Source: Kryptolebias marmoratus
Taxonomy: Eukaryota > Chordata > Actinopteri > Cyprinodontiformes > Rivulidae
NCBI RefSeq assembly: GCF_001649575.2
Contig: NC_051438.1
Span: 10,671,679-10,735,678 of the forward strand
Direction of reading: 5' to 3'
Length of the DNA stretch: 64,000 nucleotides
Both the position numbers and the translations under genes were made by a program. The notes beneath the pieces are model-generated. The model saw only the letters and a list, made by a program, of their open reading frames with translations, was not told where the DNA came from and searched no databases. Shown piece by piece: positions 35,103-46,470 of this stretch; position 1 is the first letter of the stretch; each line of letters begins with the position of its first letter.

Positions 35103-35395
35103 TAAATTTGACTGAGTTATAGCCATTTTTGCGTTCAATCTCAAGGTTGAATAGCTGTGGCAGCCAAGTTGACCCCTAAAGGTAATCAGCTGAAGCCGTT
35201 CTTGTGTTTTCTAATGTCAGCTGGCTGTTGAAGACATATTGCATAGGGGTGACTCCAATCATAAATCAGTGGTAGATGTGCATCTAATGATTACTTTCTG
35301 AGAGTTTCATTAAAAACTGTTCAGTGGTTTTGAAATATTTTACTAACAGTCAGACAAACAAATGCAGACACAGGTAAAATAATTTGCCTTTTGGT
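35103..35395 (+). repeat. Repeat family R2, copy 1
   Basis: Shares ordered blocks with 52,290-52,460, 52,582-52,830 and 62,680-62,890. These are GACTGAGTTATAGCCATTTT, AGCTGTGGCAGCCAAGTTGA, TCAGTGGTAGATGTGCATCT, AATGATTACTTTCTGAGAGT and TTTACTAACAGTCAGACAAA. The arrangement is that of a widespread fish repeat, but I cannot name its class. In this copy the AGCTGTGGCAGCC-TTGAC module occurs before an extra spacer and then GGTGACTCCAATC, suggesting internal duplication. Confidence 0.6.
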
Positions 35396-36219
35396 GGAAC
35401 ACGATAATTACAGACAATGAGTTGTTATGAGCTGCTTGGGAAGTTCACTGTCATTTCTCACTTAGGCTATATTACCAATTGTGCAAAACCCTGGGCAAGT
35501 GATTATTAAAAAAAAAAATTGTCCACATCTAGTGTATGTACTGGCAATCATAAAACATGGCTGTACATGTGCCTTCTTGAGCAGGAAGACCTTTTAGGTG
35601 CTACAATATTTCAGTCCATTACAGAATAATGTGCTACCAATGAAAAGCCGATGAATGCTTGTCCCAAGGTCAAACTTGTATTATTTCTTTGTACTTACTG
35701 TATTTCTCCATAGTCACCAGACAAACTTTACTGTTTTCCATGTTTAAAACTAGTCACATTCATTTGTTTCCTGTCCTTATGTCCCCTCTGTTACATTTTC
35801 TCTTATCTACCTCTCAAAATGTTATGCAACCTTCACCTGACAACATTTTTACAACTAATTTAGTTGTAGCCTCCAATGTACATTAGGTTTAAAGGGAACA
35901 TTTCTTGTTTTGGCCATCATCTCCAGGTAAATAGAACTACTCTATGCTTAACAACAATGCCATGCCTAAATTATCTCTTGTTACTGGGCAGAGTTTCTCA
36001 AGATGGCCTAATAGAAGACGACTTTTACTAGCCTTTACTTATTTTGTAAAAGGGAACCTTTAAACTTTTTTATGTTTAAATGCTAATAAAAACAAAAGAT
36101 CAGTAGAACTAAATGAAATACTGTATGTGTTCTTGCAGTCATTAAAGAGAGAACTGTTGTACAAGCAGATGGGCTCAAACTTGTTATGCCCACCTACAAT
36201 GCTGCACCTAACTGGAAGA
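35396..36219. other. AT-rich single-copy sequence
   Basis: An A-run lies at 35,509-35,518. No gene or repeat recognised. Confidence 0.5.
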
Positions 36220-37260
36220 CACTCATTTGCCTTTTATTGCTCTTTTTAATAAACCCCGAGGCCCGTTTGAAGATGGGAGGGAAATTTGACAATTAAATGC
36301 AATGCAGTTCAAGCATTTTGGGATGCAAGGAAAGTGGGGTTTTGTAGCGTGCGTGGGAGTGCACGCTCTGTGTGTGTGTGTGTGTGTACGGATGGACACA
36401 TGCACACTGTTTTAGCTGACACTGTTTGCTGCTATATAGAGAGGGAAAGAAAGTCTGAATCAGGGCTTTCGGTAATCAGTGTCACATTGTCAGGCAGGCT
36501 GCCTTTGACTAATGAGAGGTGCTGACAGCCTGGCTGCATACTCCCTTGGCTCTGCTGAGTGGGACAGATCTGTTTCAGGGCCTTTGTCAGGTTCATTCTC
36601 CCTTTTGCTCCCTCGCTCTGTCTCACTTTGCCTTCCTCTGTTGCCCTCTTTTTCCCAAAGTGTCAGAGAGAGCAATGACCAGTGGTCACCCCCAAGGATA
36701 CCTCCTGGCATGCACATGGTGACAAATTGACCATGGGGGACACAAAAGTGCTACAAAACTGCCTCAGAGACGAAGAGGTTTTAAATGCTTTCTTCTACTT
36801 CTAAAACTGTAAATCGAAATTGTTGTCTGAACGGCAAAGACTGTAAAGTAAGGAGAGGGAATCTTGCACTCAGAAAAATCATCAAAAACAGAAAAGAAAT
36901 AGTACGCAGGGCTAGTATCAGGTACAACAAAGAATTAGAGAGAAGGTGGAGAGCCAGTATTGAACTCCTGGTGTGACACAGTCACCTATTCAGCATGTTG
37001 TGTGTCAGAGGCCAAAGGATGGATCCTTCCAGGATATTATATATAGCTCAGCTAAAATGCTGCACACATGACCTCTACAGCTTGTAGATTGTCTTTAATA
37101 CAGGAATGCTACCCACCATACTGCCTGACTGCGTAAACATTTTCAGCCAGATTCTTGACATAAAAAGCACAAAGTGAATCTGACCTTGGCAGTAAAATGA
37201 CACTTGGTAAAAGGCCTTTTCCCCCCCCATCTGCGTCGCAGAGAGCCCAGGAGTTTCAGA
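36220..37260. promoter_or_regulatory. Candidate regulatory block with a (GT)n microsatellite
   Basis: About 36,230-36,770 and 36,990-37,260 are balanced and motif-rich. (GT)n lies at 36,369-36,387. Between them, 36,785-36,976 is a 63-codon plus-strand frame whose second half (KEIVRRASIRYNKELERRWR) is strongly charged. It vaguely resembles the endonuclease-RT linker of some LINEs, but no neighbouring LINE domain supports that. The rest has no coding signal. Regulatory function is inferred from texture only. Confidence 0.3.
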
Positions 37261-37689
37261 TCTGTGAGTGTATGATAACAGAAAGATTGAACAGTGTCTA
37301 AAAGAGACCCAATATCAGAGGGTCAGGTTAGATCAATACTGCAGGTATTACCTGATCATTCTTGTTTAAAGTCAGGTGAAACCCTTCTAGGTGCTCCTGA
37401 AGCACATGGGATCGATTCAAATAAAGTTAAAGACAGATTTCAAACATTCTTGCACTCCACACACTGAAAATTTTCACTTGTGGAGGAAAGTTGTTGCTAT
37501 GTGGTTATTACCGTCTCAGTTGCTGGATGCACTTAACATATGCAACATATTTGTCACTTGTGCTCTCAGTGGTAATCTGTCACAAAACAAAAAAAAAACT
37601 CTTTGTGCATTAATGTATTAAAATTGGTGCTTAAAACAGTCTTGACACCAATCAACACCAACAAAAAGCCAGAAGCAAAGACAACAAAA
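37261..37689. other. Single-copy sequence
   Basis: No gene or recognised repeat. An A-run lies at 37,589-37,598. Confidence 0.5.
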
Positions 37690-37960
37690 CGAGCAGGTGC
37701 ACTGTGGAGTTGTGTGTGTTCACATTATGGGAGTTTTTCTCATTCGACTTGTCTGAGCTGGCTGTCTCCAGTCAGGCCTACCTGGGAGCTAATCAGGCCG
37801 TCTCAGTTCTTTGGATGCCCCCCCTGGGACGGCACAGCCACCGGCACAATTAATTGGTTCATTTGTTCCGTCATGTTTTGCTGGGCAGAGACAGAATGAG
37901 AGGAAATGCTGCAGTGGAACCATTGTCTCCATGCTCGTCTCCAAGGATAAAGGAAAGTGA
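37690..37960. promoter_or_regulatory. Candidate conserved regulatory block
   Basis: Balanced sequence with the palindrome CAATTAATTG (37,847-37,856), a strong homeodomain-type site. It is flanked by GGCACAGCCACCGG, GTCAGGCCTACC and GTCTCCATGCTCGTC. The 98-codon plus frame across it has no family resemblance. The block is compact and sits just left of a TTAA-bounded repeat. Confidence 0.35.
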
Positions 37961-38073
37961 CACATGAATGCTCTTCCAGATAGATAAATAAAAGAATGGA
38001 AGCAAGATAAAGCGTCTAATGAAAAGATGAAGGCAATTCATTTTCCAGCAACAGAGCCAAGGTTCTGTTTCAT

Positions 38074-39001
38074 TTAAAGGTTCTACTATGTAAAATTGGC
38101 ATTTTCATATCATAAAGTAAGTGTGGCTGCCCCATAAATACTGTGAAAGTATATATAAAAAAACTCAATCTAAAAAGAAATTATCACAGTTTGTATTCAG
38201 AAACAGTACCTCAACACATGTAGTGTTGTAAAATATACCCACTCTTTTTCGGATAAAGATGCCTCTAATTTCTCATGAATTCAAGCAGTTGACATCTGAG
38301 AATCTGAACACTTAATGACTTTTTTGTCTATTTTTTCATAATTTCTGAACAGTATATTCATAAAGTGAGAGTCCAGAGAAGAAATAGCATTGTTTGTTTT
38401 GTTTTCTCAGTTTTACTGTTCAGAAATATAAATAACTGTGAATTAGTAACGTAAAAATAAACAGTCAAGGCTACATTTTACAGAGCCTGCATTTCCAAAT
38501 TGCTCTTCTGTAATCGCTCTTAATTTTCATGACCACAACAGTGTCTGATCAAATGACTGTGTATAAGTTAAAGTGAACAGGTGCACTGTATTTTTGACCT
38601 TGTTTGAATATACAGCCAGTTTATAATTTTCCAATGCAGACTTTTTTCTTTCTTTATAATCACATCCCTGCAAAACACGTCCTACTCCATTTTTTTTCTT
38701 CAGGTAACTGAGTGCTCCCTTCCATTGGTTTTATGTTCTCTGATGGCCAAAAAATGTAAAAAATAATAAAAAAAACCCAGTTCTCTTTCAAAGTAACATG
38801 TGGTCAATAAAATAATTTATAGAATACCTGTTGTGTTTGCAAAAATACATAGAAATTTGGGGGCAAAGGTATGTTTTGAAGATATTGCATAAACAGGAAA
38901 CATAAAAAAAACCTTGTAGCTCTGAAAACCTTTTGAGCTGTCTATTGAAATTGTTTTTGGTACATGATTGTTTTTCAATCATGAACTATCAGGGCCTTTA
39001 A
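38074..39001. mobile_element. Possible TTAA-bounded non-autonomous DNA element
   Basis: The left end is TTAAAGGTTCTACTATG. The right end, read inverted, is TTAAAGGCCCTGATAG, giving 7 of 11 matching bases after a shared TTAA. The left terminus resembles a known teleost repeat starting 'AAAGGTCCTA-TATG-AAAATT'. TTAA target sites fit piggyBac or Kolobok-like elements. There is no transposase frame. The inverted-repeat match is modest, so this is a candidate. Confidence 0.4.
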
Positions 39002-39621
39002 GGTATTTAAATAAGGCCCTGAGTGGACTCAAAGGAAGAGAAACAAAGATTTATTTTCGTTAAACCAATACATGAAAACTCATTGCTTGTTTTTGATATA
39101 AGTATTTTTATATATATTTAATAAAAGTATTGATTTGATATGCTCTATATTTGTAACTAACACTTCTCTGACAAAATCTTTAGCTATTTAAAATCACTTC
39201 TTTATTTTTCTTTTTTTCTTACATTTTCGGACTGAAAAATTTTAAAATGTAGATCCAATATCACTTTTTTGAACTCATGAGGTGGAAGTAAGAGGGAGAT
39301 TAAACAGCTAAGCAGGATAATCTTTGACAGGCTCTAAGAAGTATACATAAAATATCCTATTTAGACATATTCCCTTTTTTCAAACACCTGACAGAAAGAC
39401 TGACCCTATATGTCAAAGGTTGAACTGAGGCACATTATGTGTTCTTTGAGTTATATTCATCAGTCAATAAAGGATTAAACAAAGGATAAGATTAATGGGT
39501 TAACACAGACATTAAAACTAAAGTAAGTAAAAAAAGCTTGTATGATAATAAACAAGAATTCTATATGATATTTGATTAAATGTAGTTAACACATTTGTGT
39601 GAATGCACATCTTAAATATAT
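39002..39621. other. AT-rich single-copy sequence
   Basis: Begins with an inverted motif formed with the preceding element edge: CAGGGCCTT at 38,990-38,998 against AAGGCCCTG at 39,013-39,021. Nothing else is recognised. Confidence 0.5.
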
Positions 39622-39814
39622 TTAACTCTCCTATTGTGTTCCAGTCAAAATTGATTGTTTTTACAAATTTCTCTTTGTAAAACAGTTATTCAATTTATCT
39701 GAATCACATGAGATTCCATATTTAAATCATCTGAACACACACAAAAAAAAAAAAAAAATCAGCTTTTGTTCACCTGTGCTGTTCCAGCAGACTCACACTC
39801 ATGAATCCGTTTTA

Positions 39815-40125
39815 ATTCAGGTCATTTTATTTACACAGCCTCAATTCAGAACCAAATATATCTCAGGGCACTGCACAGAAACATTCACGTACATTATAAA
39901 ATGCTAATTAGTAAAAGTTATCTATCTAAAGAAGCAGATTGTGTCAACTCTTTACTCTGTTGCAGTCTCCCATCATGAGCAACAGTGACAATGGACAGTG
40001 CACGACAGTGACAGAACAACTCTCTTTTAAATGGAAGAAACCTCCTGCAGAACCAGAACTGGGCTCAGGATGTGCGGCCCTCTGCCTTGACTGACTGGGG
40101 TTAGAAAGGACTGAAAGAGATACAG
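39815..40125. mobile_element. Nested teleost interspersed repeat
   Basis: The order is CATTTTATTTACACAGCCTC, AATTCAGAACCAAATAT, CTCAGGGCACTGCACAG, ..., GGAAGAAACCTCCTGCAGAA, CCAGAACTGGGCTCAG and GACTGACTGGGGTTAG. This matches a very common fish repeat ('TTATATAGCGCCAATTCA...CTCAAGGCACTTTACA...GAAGAAACCTCCAGCAGAACCAGGCTCAG'). It sits inside the piggyBac-like element, so it inserted later or was captured. Its superfamily is not certain to me. Confidence 0.6.
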
Positions 40126-40154
40126 ACAAACAGAATAACTTGTCTAGGTGTAGA

Positions 40155-40171
40155 TTATAATAATAATAATA

Positions 40172-40217
<46 letters not shown>
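40155..40217. repeat. (TAA)n(TTA)n microsatellite
   Basis: About 18 bp of TAA repeats run into about 43 bp of TTA repeats, making a partly palindromic AT-only tract. It explains the poly-asparagine frame on the minus strand. Confidence 0.95.
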
Positions 40218-40218
<1 letters not shown>

Positions 40219-41065
40219 AGAAATACAAAGAAAACACATTGATAGAAACATTTTTTACTCACAGTCTCTCACACACACACACAAACAAACCTCACTCTCC
40301 TATACAGCTTTACATAGCAATCCCCACAAGAATCTTTCCAAAACAGATTTATTTCTCCCACAGAAACCACACCTGCTGGCATTCTCACAGACAATCACAT
40401 AATAATTTCAATCATATACACTGCAGATTTTTTTTTCTTGCAGCTCTGGCACATAAAGGTTTTTTTGGGGCCTTGCTGACAAAATTTCTGTGGCACCACA
40501 ATCCCTTTTATTCAGGCCTATCATACTATCTAACATTTGTATCTAACAAACAGAAAACATTACATTTAACTGGTTGTGCACATTTGATTGTGTCTAAAGA
40601 GTAATTCTATCACATGATTCAATTTTCAGCAGTAATTTTGGGCCTCTGACCTCTTCACTAATAAAACCATACAGGTCAGTTTTGACCAAGAATACAAAAA
40701 ATGTTCTCCTGAGGCACATGTAAAAAATGTGAAATGATTTAAAACAAATATATTTAACTAACTAACTCTGACACAAAGTAATCTTTGATACATATCACGT
40801 TTCATTTTTAAATTTGTTGCAGTCAAAATAATCCATACATTATGAATATTTTAAATTAAAAAGCAAGTTATATTAACTCAGGTCAGTGAGGCCTGCAGAC
40901 CATAAAAAAAAAATAAAAAAAACAAACAGAAGATCTTAATTTGTACTATTCAAGTTGATAAAAAGATCTATCATAGAATTAGGTTATGAAAAATGTATTA
41001 TCATGAATTTATAATCAAATGTACTGGGGTGGCCATTTTTGACCTAGAACACAAAAAATAGTTAA

Positions 41066-41765
41066 CAAGGAATGAACAAAATATAAGTATTACATGCATA
41101 AACAATCAAATGTGCTTATTTTATATTCTATATTTATTGAAGCTACTATTCGCCGATTTGAACACAGACATACACAAGAAGATCCAGTTAGTGCAACATA
41201 CACAGTCACTGAGAGCTTAGCTGCTGTAGTGCCTCTCTGTGTGCTCCCCGAGCTTATCACCTCCATCTGATGAATGGTGTAGATTGGATTGGAAGGCAGG
41301 CAAAGGGAAAAAGGACGGGGCAGACAGAAAGTAGAAGGAGAGTTGGGGAGTGGGGGAACCAACCACGGCACCATGCAGCTTAATTCTCTCATGCCTGCTC
41401 TTCAGATTATCTACAATGACTCCCCAACATAAAATAAAGATAGATAAATAAAACCTAGAACTGTACTGAATAAGTAACAATGAAAATAAAATAAAAAAAC
41501 ACCTAAAACAAAATCCTCATATGCCAGAATACCTGGAGCGAAAACAATTAGGTGGAACCAATGGATGAAAAAGAATATTATGTTGTAGTTGATGGATATA
41601 AAATTACATCTACCATTAACTCTAAACATAAAACTGCTATCCCTGTTCAAGGATGTTTCATTAATAATAATGACTATATGGTAGAAGAAGGATTGGGCAC
41701 TGAATAGCAATAGTATGTGTTGATACACATTTAAATGATTAACAAATGGAGTGTGTAACATTGAC
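41066..41765. other. AT-rich single-copy sequence
   Basis: A balanced patch at about 41,160-41,410 lies between AT-rich flanks. Overlapping minus-strand frames (87-116 codons) are F/Y/L-rich and are not recognised. Confidence 0.45.
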
Positions 41766-43160
41766 CTCTTTCATAAAACAGTGCCACAATATGGCCGTAA
41801 AAATGAGCCCCTCTTTTAGATGACTCTGGCCGTTCATAAATAACCAGCCGGTCACATCCTGCGATTATCTGAGTTTTCATAAATGAAGCCGATATCACAG
41901 AACCATAGGAGGCATGAAGTGCAATTCAGCAGTGTTGGCATTAAGCACTTTGTATAAAATGTGTATTGGACATCTCCCAATCTAAATCGGAGGGCGGCTG
42001 ATTGCACAGCCCATCTGTCATCTCTATATCAAATCCTCAAGCTGCAGTGCTGGCTTATCTTTTCGTGTATCAACAGTTTTTGTTTTGTGACTACCTCCCT
42101 TGGTGGCTCAGAGGCGTAATATTGATGGATTGACTTCAACTTCTCCTTCATGCCGCCTTGGTTCTTTCATAAACCACACTGAGAGAGTAAAAAGGTGACT
42201 CAGGACCAGCTTGAACATCAACATCACACTTAATCACTCTTCAGGAAACCATAAATGGGCACATAATCTTTAGTTTTTTGGTTGCTGTGCCCTTTCATAC
42301 AAATTCTAATTTGCCCTTCCAGACACAACAAAAGCTGCTTCCAAAGGACTTTAATCCCAATGCATGGGAGCATTTGCAACACAAGCTAAGCCTGATAGAA
42401 CGCTGGCAACTCACAGGAACCAAAGGACTCACAACCAAAATCTCAGTAAATGTCTCTTCAAATAGGCCCTATAGTTCTATATAAAACAATATCACACTTA
42501 CAAAATGTGTGTACCTTTTGTATAAAACACTCAAAATTTGCTTCGCATAATTCAAAGAGATGAGTCTTTAGTGATATTACGTCAGAACTAATCTGTCCCT
42601 CCGCTCTGTTCTGCTTCTGTTCCTTGTCCTATGGTCACGGAACTGAATCCAAACCTAACGATTACTTCTGTCAGTTAAGATACGAAACACTCGGCACAGC
42701 ATAGGGCTGCAAAGGAAAATGATATCTAACACACTCACACAGTGACAGATGGATCAGTACTAACCAGCAGACACCATTAAACTGAAACTTGTGGTGTTGA
42801 GTGGAGTAGCTAGTGTAGCGAGCAGGACAACTCCACTACTACTCATGGAGGAAAGCACTGTCAGCCATCTTTTTAATGACCACTTACAGCAGAGGGATGG
42901 GCCGTGTCCAGCTCGCACTCTCCCACCTCCAGCAGGAGTTACATGAAGACAGAGCCAGTATTGGCGTGTTGCCCTGCTGTCTCAATCTCGAAGTTCGCTC
43001 TCAAAGTGCCACGTCTGGGCAGAGGGATGGTGATGATGGTGGGCTGGCTCTGCTGTTGGATGGCTCGGTAAGGTCGAGGGCAGCACTGAGTTATATTCTG
43101 GAGCAGATCCACTTAATGGCTGCAGGTCGCACAGACATCTGTTTCTGGTGAGCAGAGGAG
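41766..43160. promoter_or_regulatory. Extended candidate conserved block, possible exon at its right end
   Basis: 1.4 kb of balanced sequence without simple repeats. The part at about 42,876-43,151 is the least AT-rich and is open on both strands. On the plus strand a 91-codon frame runs up to GTTTCTGGTGAGC, a fair splice-donor context, and follows TTTTTAATGACCACTTACAG, a weak acceptor. On the minus strand a separate frame ends NTGSVFM before a stop. I recognise neither protein. The block may be a conserved element, or an exon of an unrecognised gene. Confidence 0.3.
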
Positions 43161-44104
43161 GCAGAGAGAGAGATTTGTGGGAAGTAAGGGGATTTCAAAT
43201 GCTTTTTAAGTGCTTATCGTACAGTAGCTGGCACACATGTACACACAAAATCTCTCGCATGCACATCTTTTTGCAAACCACCTTGGAATACAAACTACCT
43301 CATGCAAATTAGGGGCACTGAGTGCACAGACACACATTCTACAGTTTCCCACCCTTGGCATCGAGCAACCAATCTGCGTCATGCTGACAGACTATATCTT
43401 TCTCTGTGCCCCCACTAAAACCAGGAGAATGTCACAGCACTTACATTACTCTCACAAAGATGGATGCAGCAGCAGTAGCAGCGTCATACAAGGTGCAGCT
43501 CAATTACTTTGTTAACCTTTCATGCCAAAACAGAAAATACTGTATTGAAGGAGCTAATAATATTTATGAACTACATAGCATGTTTGTGCCCCAAGGACTC
43601 TTAAATGTGTTGGAAAAAGTTTAGATTTTAGGAATGTGGCCACTACATGAAATGGTTGACATACATTTCCAATATGTGGTAGAAAATTTGGTGCTTGTGG
43701 AAATGTTCGGTGATTGAGGGTGGAAGTCTTTTGTTATATGTACTTTCTAAGTGCTGTACACAAGTTTTCGCCCTAAATAAAGGCAAATCTACGACATTTC
43801 TAGTCACGACTGACATTTATATTACAAAAAAATATTCACTGTATGTATATAGATGAGCAGGATGCATAAACATGGTTCTACTGAGAACTTGTTTATTTGC
43901 TTGTTTATTAAGTTGAGCTGATCGCCATCTTCATGTTACAATATTTTGTTCATAGATTCCAAGAGAAAACATTTACAGCAACAGCCAAAGCAGAGATCCC
44001 CCAACTTCTCCCCATGGCTTCTTGTCCTCAGCTATAGTAGGTCATCCAGCTCCAGCTCATCTGGGGGAACTCTGATGTTTTTCCAAGACAAGAGATTTAA
44101 GCCA
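43161..44104. other. Single-copy sequence
   Basis: No gene or recognised repeat. The two overlapping plus frames at 43,237-43,624 lack domains. Confidence 0.45.
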
Positions 44105-44360
44105 ACAGATACTGGGCTGTGACTGCTGATGATAAATTGCAAATGGCTTTTGCAAGAGTTTCCAAAATGCCTTGAAAAGTTCTGAAGGGTTATGAATTTC
44201 CTTGTGTAAGTAGCAGGGCTCTCAAATTGCTGGAATTTTGAACATGTTAAAAAAAGATGTTCATGTCGTAAGTACCAATTCATTGTAATTCCAACTGAAA
44301 ATTCACATATTGCCACAATTTTGTGTCTTCAACTAGTTGTCAATAGTCACACCCAAGTAA
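44105..44360 (+). repeat. Repeat family R3, copy 1
   Basis: Shares with 49,720-50,246 the ordered blocks GATAAATTG, GAGTTTCC-AAATG, TGAATTTCC-TGT, TTTGAA-CATGTT, AGTACCAATTCATTGTAATT, CCAACTGAAA, CTTCAACTAGTTG and CAATAGTCACACC. A shorter inverted match is at 57,945-58,045. No coding frame is shared. Class unknown. Confidence 0.55.
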
Positions 44361-44724
44361 GATAGATAGCCTCCCCAGTAGATTGTGATTCTTCCAGTCT
44401 TTTTCTCAGTGTGCTGATGTAGATTCCTATTCATCCAGGACACACAGAGACACATTAATCTTAACAGCAAATCAAGGCAATCAACCTTGTGATTTTCTAA
44501 TTGGTGAAAAGGATGCTTATCATTTAAGGAAATTCAATTATATTCAATTAGATTTTTCAGTTTCTGAATTGAGAAAGCTCCCTATATGAGAAGTCCAACA
44601 TCTTCAAGAATCAAAGTCCAGTTACTTTAGATTTACAGTATTTTGTTTGGACTCCAGGCGAGGCAAGTCCCTCACTCAATGGGACTGACAGGACCACATT
44701 ACCTGAAAAAAGACAAAAGAAAAA
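44361..44724. other. Single-copy sequence
   Basis: No gene or repeat recognised between the R3 copy and the LTR-like element. Confidence 0.5.
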
Positions 44725-45227
44725 TGTCAGGATTTGGGTTCTTGTCTAAGTTGTTATTTCAGGGTTTTTTTTTTTTGGTTTTTTGTTTTGTTTTTGCTTG
44801 TTCCTGTGTTTAGTTTTGTAATTTTTTTTTTGTTTTACTCCCTGTGCCCTCTGTGTTCTTTGTCATATCCACTTGTCCTCAGCCAATCACCTGTTTGCCT
44901 GCCATGCTCATCTACACCTGTCCAAAGTTTGTAGTCACTCACCTGTGCCCACTTCTCCTAATTTCCTTCTGTTTGAACACTGGTCATCTCCTCCACTTAC
45001 TCACTGGTCCGTTGTCCCTTTCAGACGCTATCTGGTTCCCTTCATGTCTTGCTTCTCGTGTTCACTATGTTTTGGACTTTTGGTAATGTTTTGTATTTAG
45101 TTTCATTGTGGTGCCACGTCAGATTTTGTTTTTGGTTTTCTTTTTATTTATAATAAATACGTTTTTTTTCTGAAGCTCATCATGAGTCGGCACATTGGGT
45201 TTGCCTCACTCTCCACCACACCTGACA
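44725..45227 (+). mobile_element. Solo-LTR-like element, copy 2 (best preserved)
   Basis: A 503-bp unit starts TGTCAGG and ends CCTGACA, a perfect 7-bp inverted terminus with the TG...CA form of LTRs. It is flanked by AAAAA on both sides, compatible with a 5-bp duplication but uninformative because it is homopolymeric. AATAAATACG at about 45,155-45,164 lies some 65 bp before the right end, as a poly(A) signal would in an LTR. The minus-oriented copy at 9,465-9,997 is closely similar. The 58.5-kb unit shares the CACCTGTGCCCACTTC module. A DNA-transposon origin is not excluded. Confidence 0.6.
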
Positions 45228-46470
45228 AAAAAAACTTTTAAAAGTAATTAAAATGTGTGAAACCTGACTTTTAGAAACAAGTCTGACTTATTGTCCCCAA
45301 TGACACATAAAGTAATTAAAAGAAGAATTCAGACAACATCCAGCACTCAGATTTAGAAAAAGTTGTAATCTGCAGGCCCACAGGCAGCATTGCTTTAAAC
45401 GAGACAATTGTTTTGTAGTGAAAGTCATGCATGTGTTCAGAAACACTTCTGGAAACTATTGACAGTGGTTACCTTTTATTTTTACATCCATGAGTGCAAC
45501 AATGCAGAAAAAATGATCAAACAAAACTCAGAAGTGCCGCAACCTTTTTTCTTGTCTAAACTCTTGAAACCGACTGATGAGAAGTGAAAAAGTGTTTGCC
45601 AAATCAAAATTTTGAATGATTTTTTTTTTCTAATTTCACACACCAAGTCCTCTGGACTAAAATAGAGAGCAACTACCTAGCACATTGCTTAAAAGCGAGC
45701 ATTAGTTGCGATACGGTGGAATACACAAAACTTAAAGGTCCTTTTCATGTGTTGGTATATGTCATGCAGATGGCAACTTATATTACCATCTACATGACGT
45801 TGTTTGTGAACTCTTTGCCGGTTTGGTCAGACAAGTTCAAGCCCCAGTCTTTATAATTTTGACTCATTAGTAGAAAATAACGTCCTTCCAAATGTTTCTG
45901 CCTGCCTGCAGATCAGCCCACTGACCCTGAGTGAAAGCATGTGGGAAAAAACGAATATACAACACAGTACATCTGAAAATGTTAAGCCACTGAAATCCTT
46001 TTGTTCTCCTCAGATCTCGAATAATTGCAGACTCTGTTTAAAATAAATGGAGAGGTGATGCAATACAGTGGTAAACATGCCGTTGCCCCATCTTCTTTGA
46101 AACTTGTTCCTGACATCAAATCAAACATGAGCATCCAGCCTCAAACAAGATATCACATTTTAAAGAGTTTTTAAAACAGTACTAAAAAATACTTTTGGAT
46201 TTTCAACATTAGATATATTAAATTTGTAATGTTTTCAGCTAAATGTGATCATTTTTAAAATCATTGAAATTATTAGAAAATTATTGCATTCTTTTTTTAG
46301 TTTTGGGACTTTTTTCTGAACAAGTTTGGATAAATGAACTTTTCATCTATCCACATCAAATTATAAATATGATGCAGTGGAATTTTATCACTTTCATGGT
46401 TTTAGTTCTTATCTCTGGCATACTTTGTTTTTGCTGTTTTAAAGCTGAAAGGAAGACACCTGTCTGTTCA
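45228..46470. other. Single-copy sequence, no gene seen
   Basis: Largely AT-rich. A more balanced part lies at about 45,730-45,960. A T-run lies at 45,620-45,629. Confidence 0.45.

Larger units (their letters stand above)
39622..41065. mobile_element. piggyBac-like non-autonomous element, about 1.44 kb
   Basis: The left end is TTAA then CTCTCCTATTGTGTTCCAGT and CAAAATTGA. The right end inverted is TTAA then CTATTTTTTGTGTTCTAGGT and CAAAAATGG. The 'TCCTATTGTGTTC-GGTCAAAAT' terminal repeat with TTAA target sites is shared by a large group of teleost piggyBac-type MITEs. An additional internal terminal-like piece (GTCAGTTTTGACCAAGAATA, 40,675-40,694) suggests nested or duplicated ends. No transposase is present. 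The element hosts another repeat and a microsatellite. Confidence 0.6.

Noticed and set aside
35103..35395. R2 spacing considered as a CRISPR-like array
   Set aside because: There are only a few diverged modules at irregular spacing in a vertebrate context. They are dispersed repeat copies.
39944..40237. Minus-strand frame with a poly-asparagine/tyrosine stretch
   Set aside because: This is translation of the (TAA)(TTA) microsatellite plus a nested repeat.
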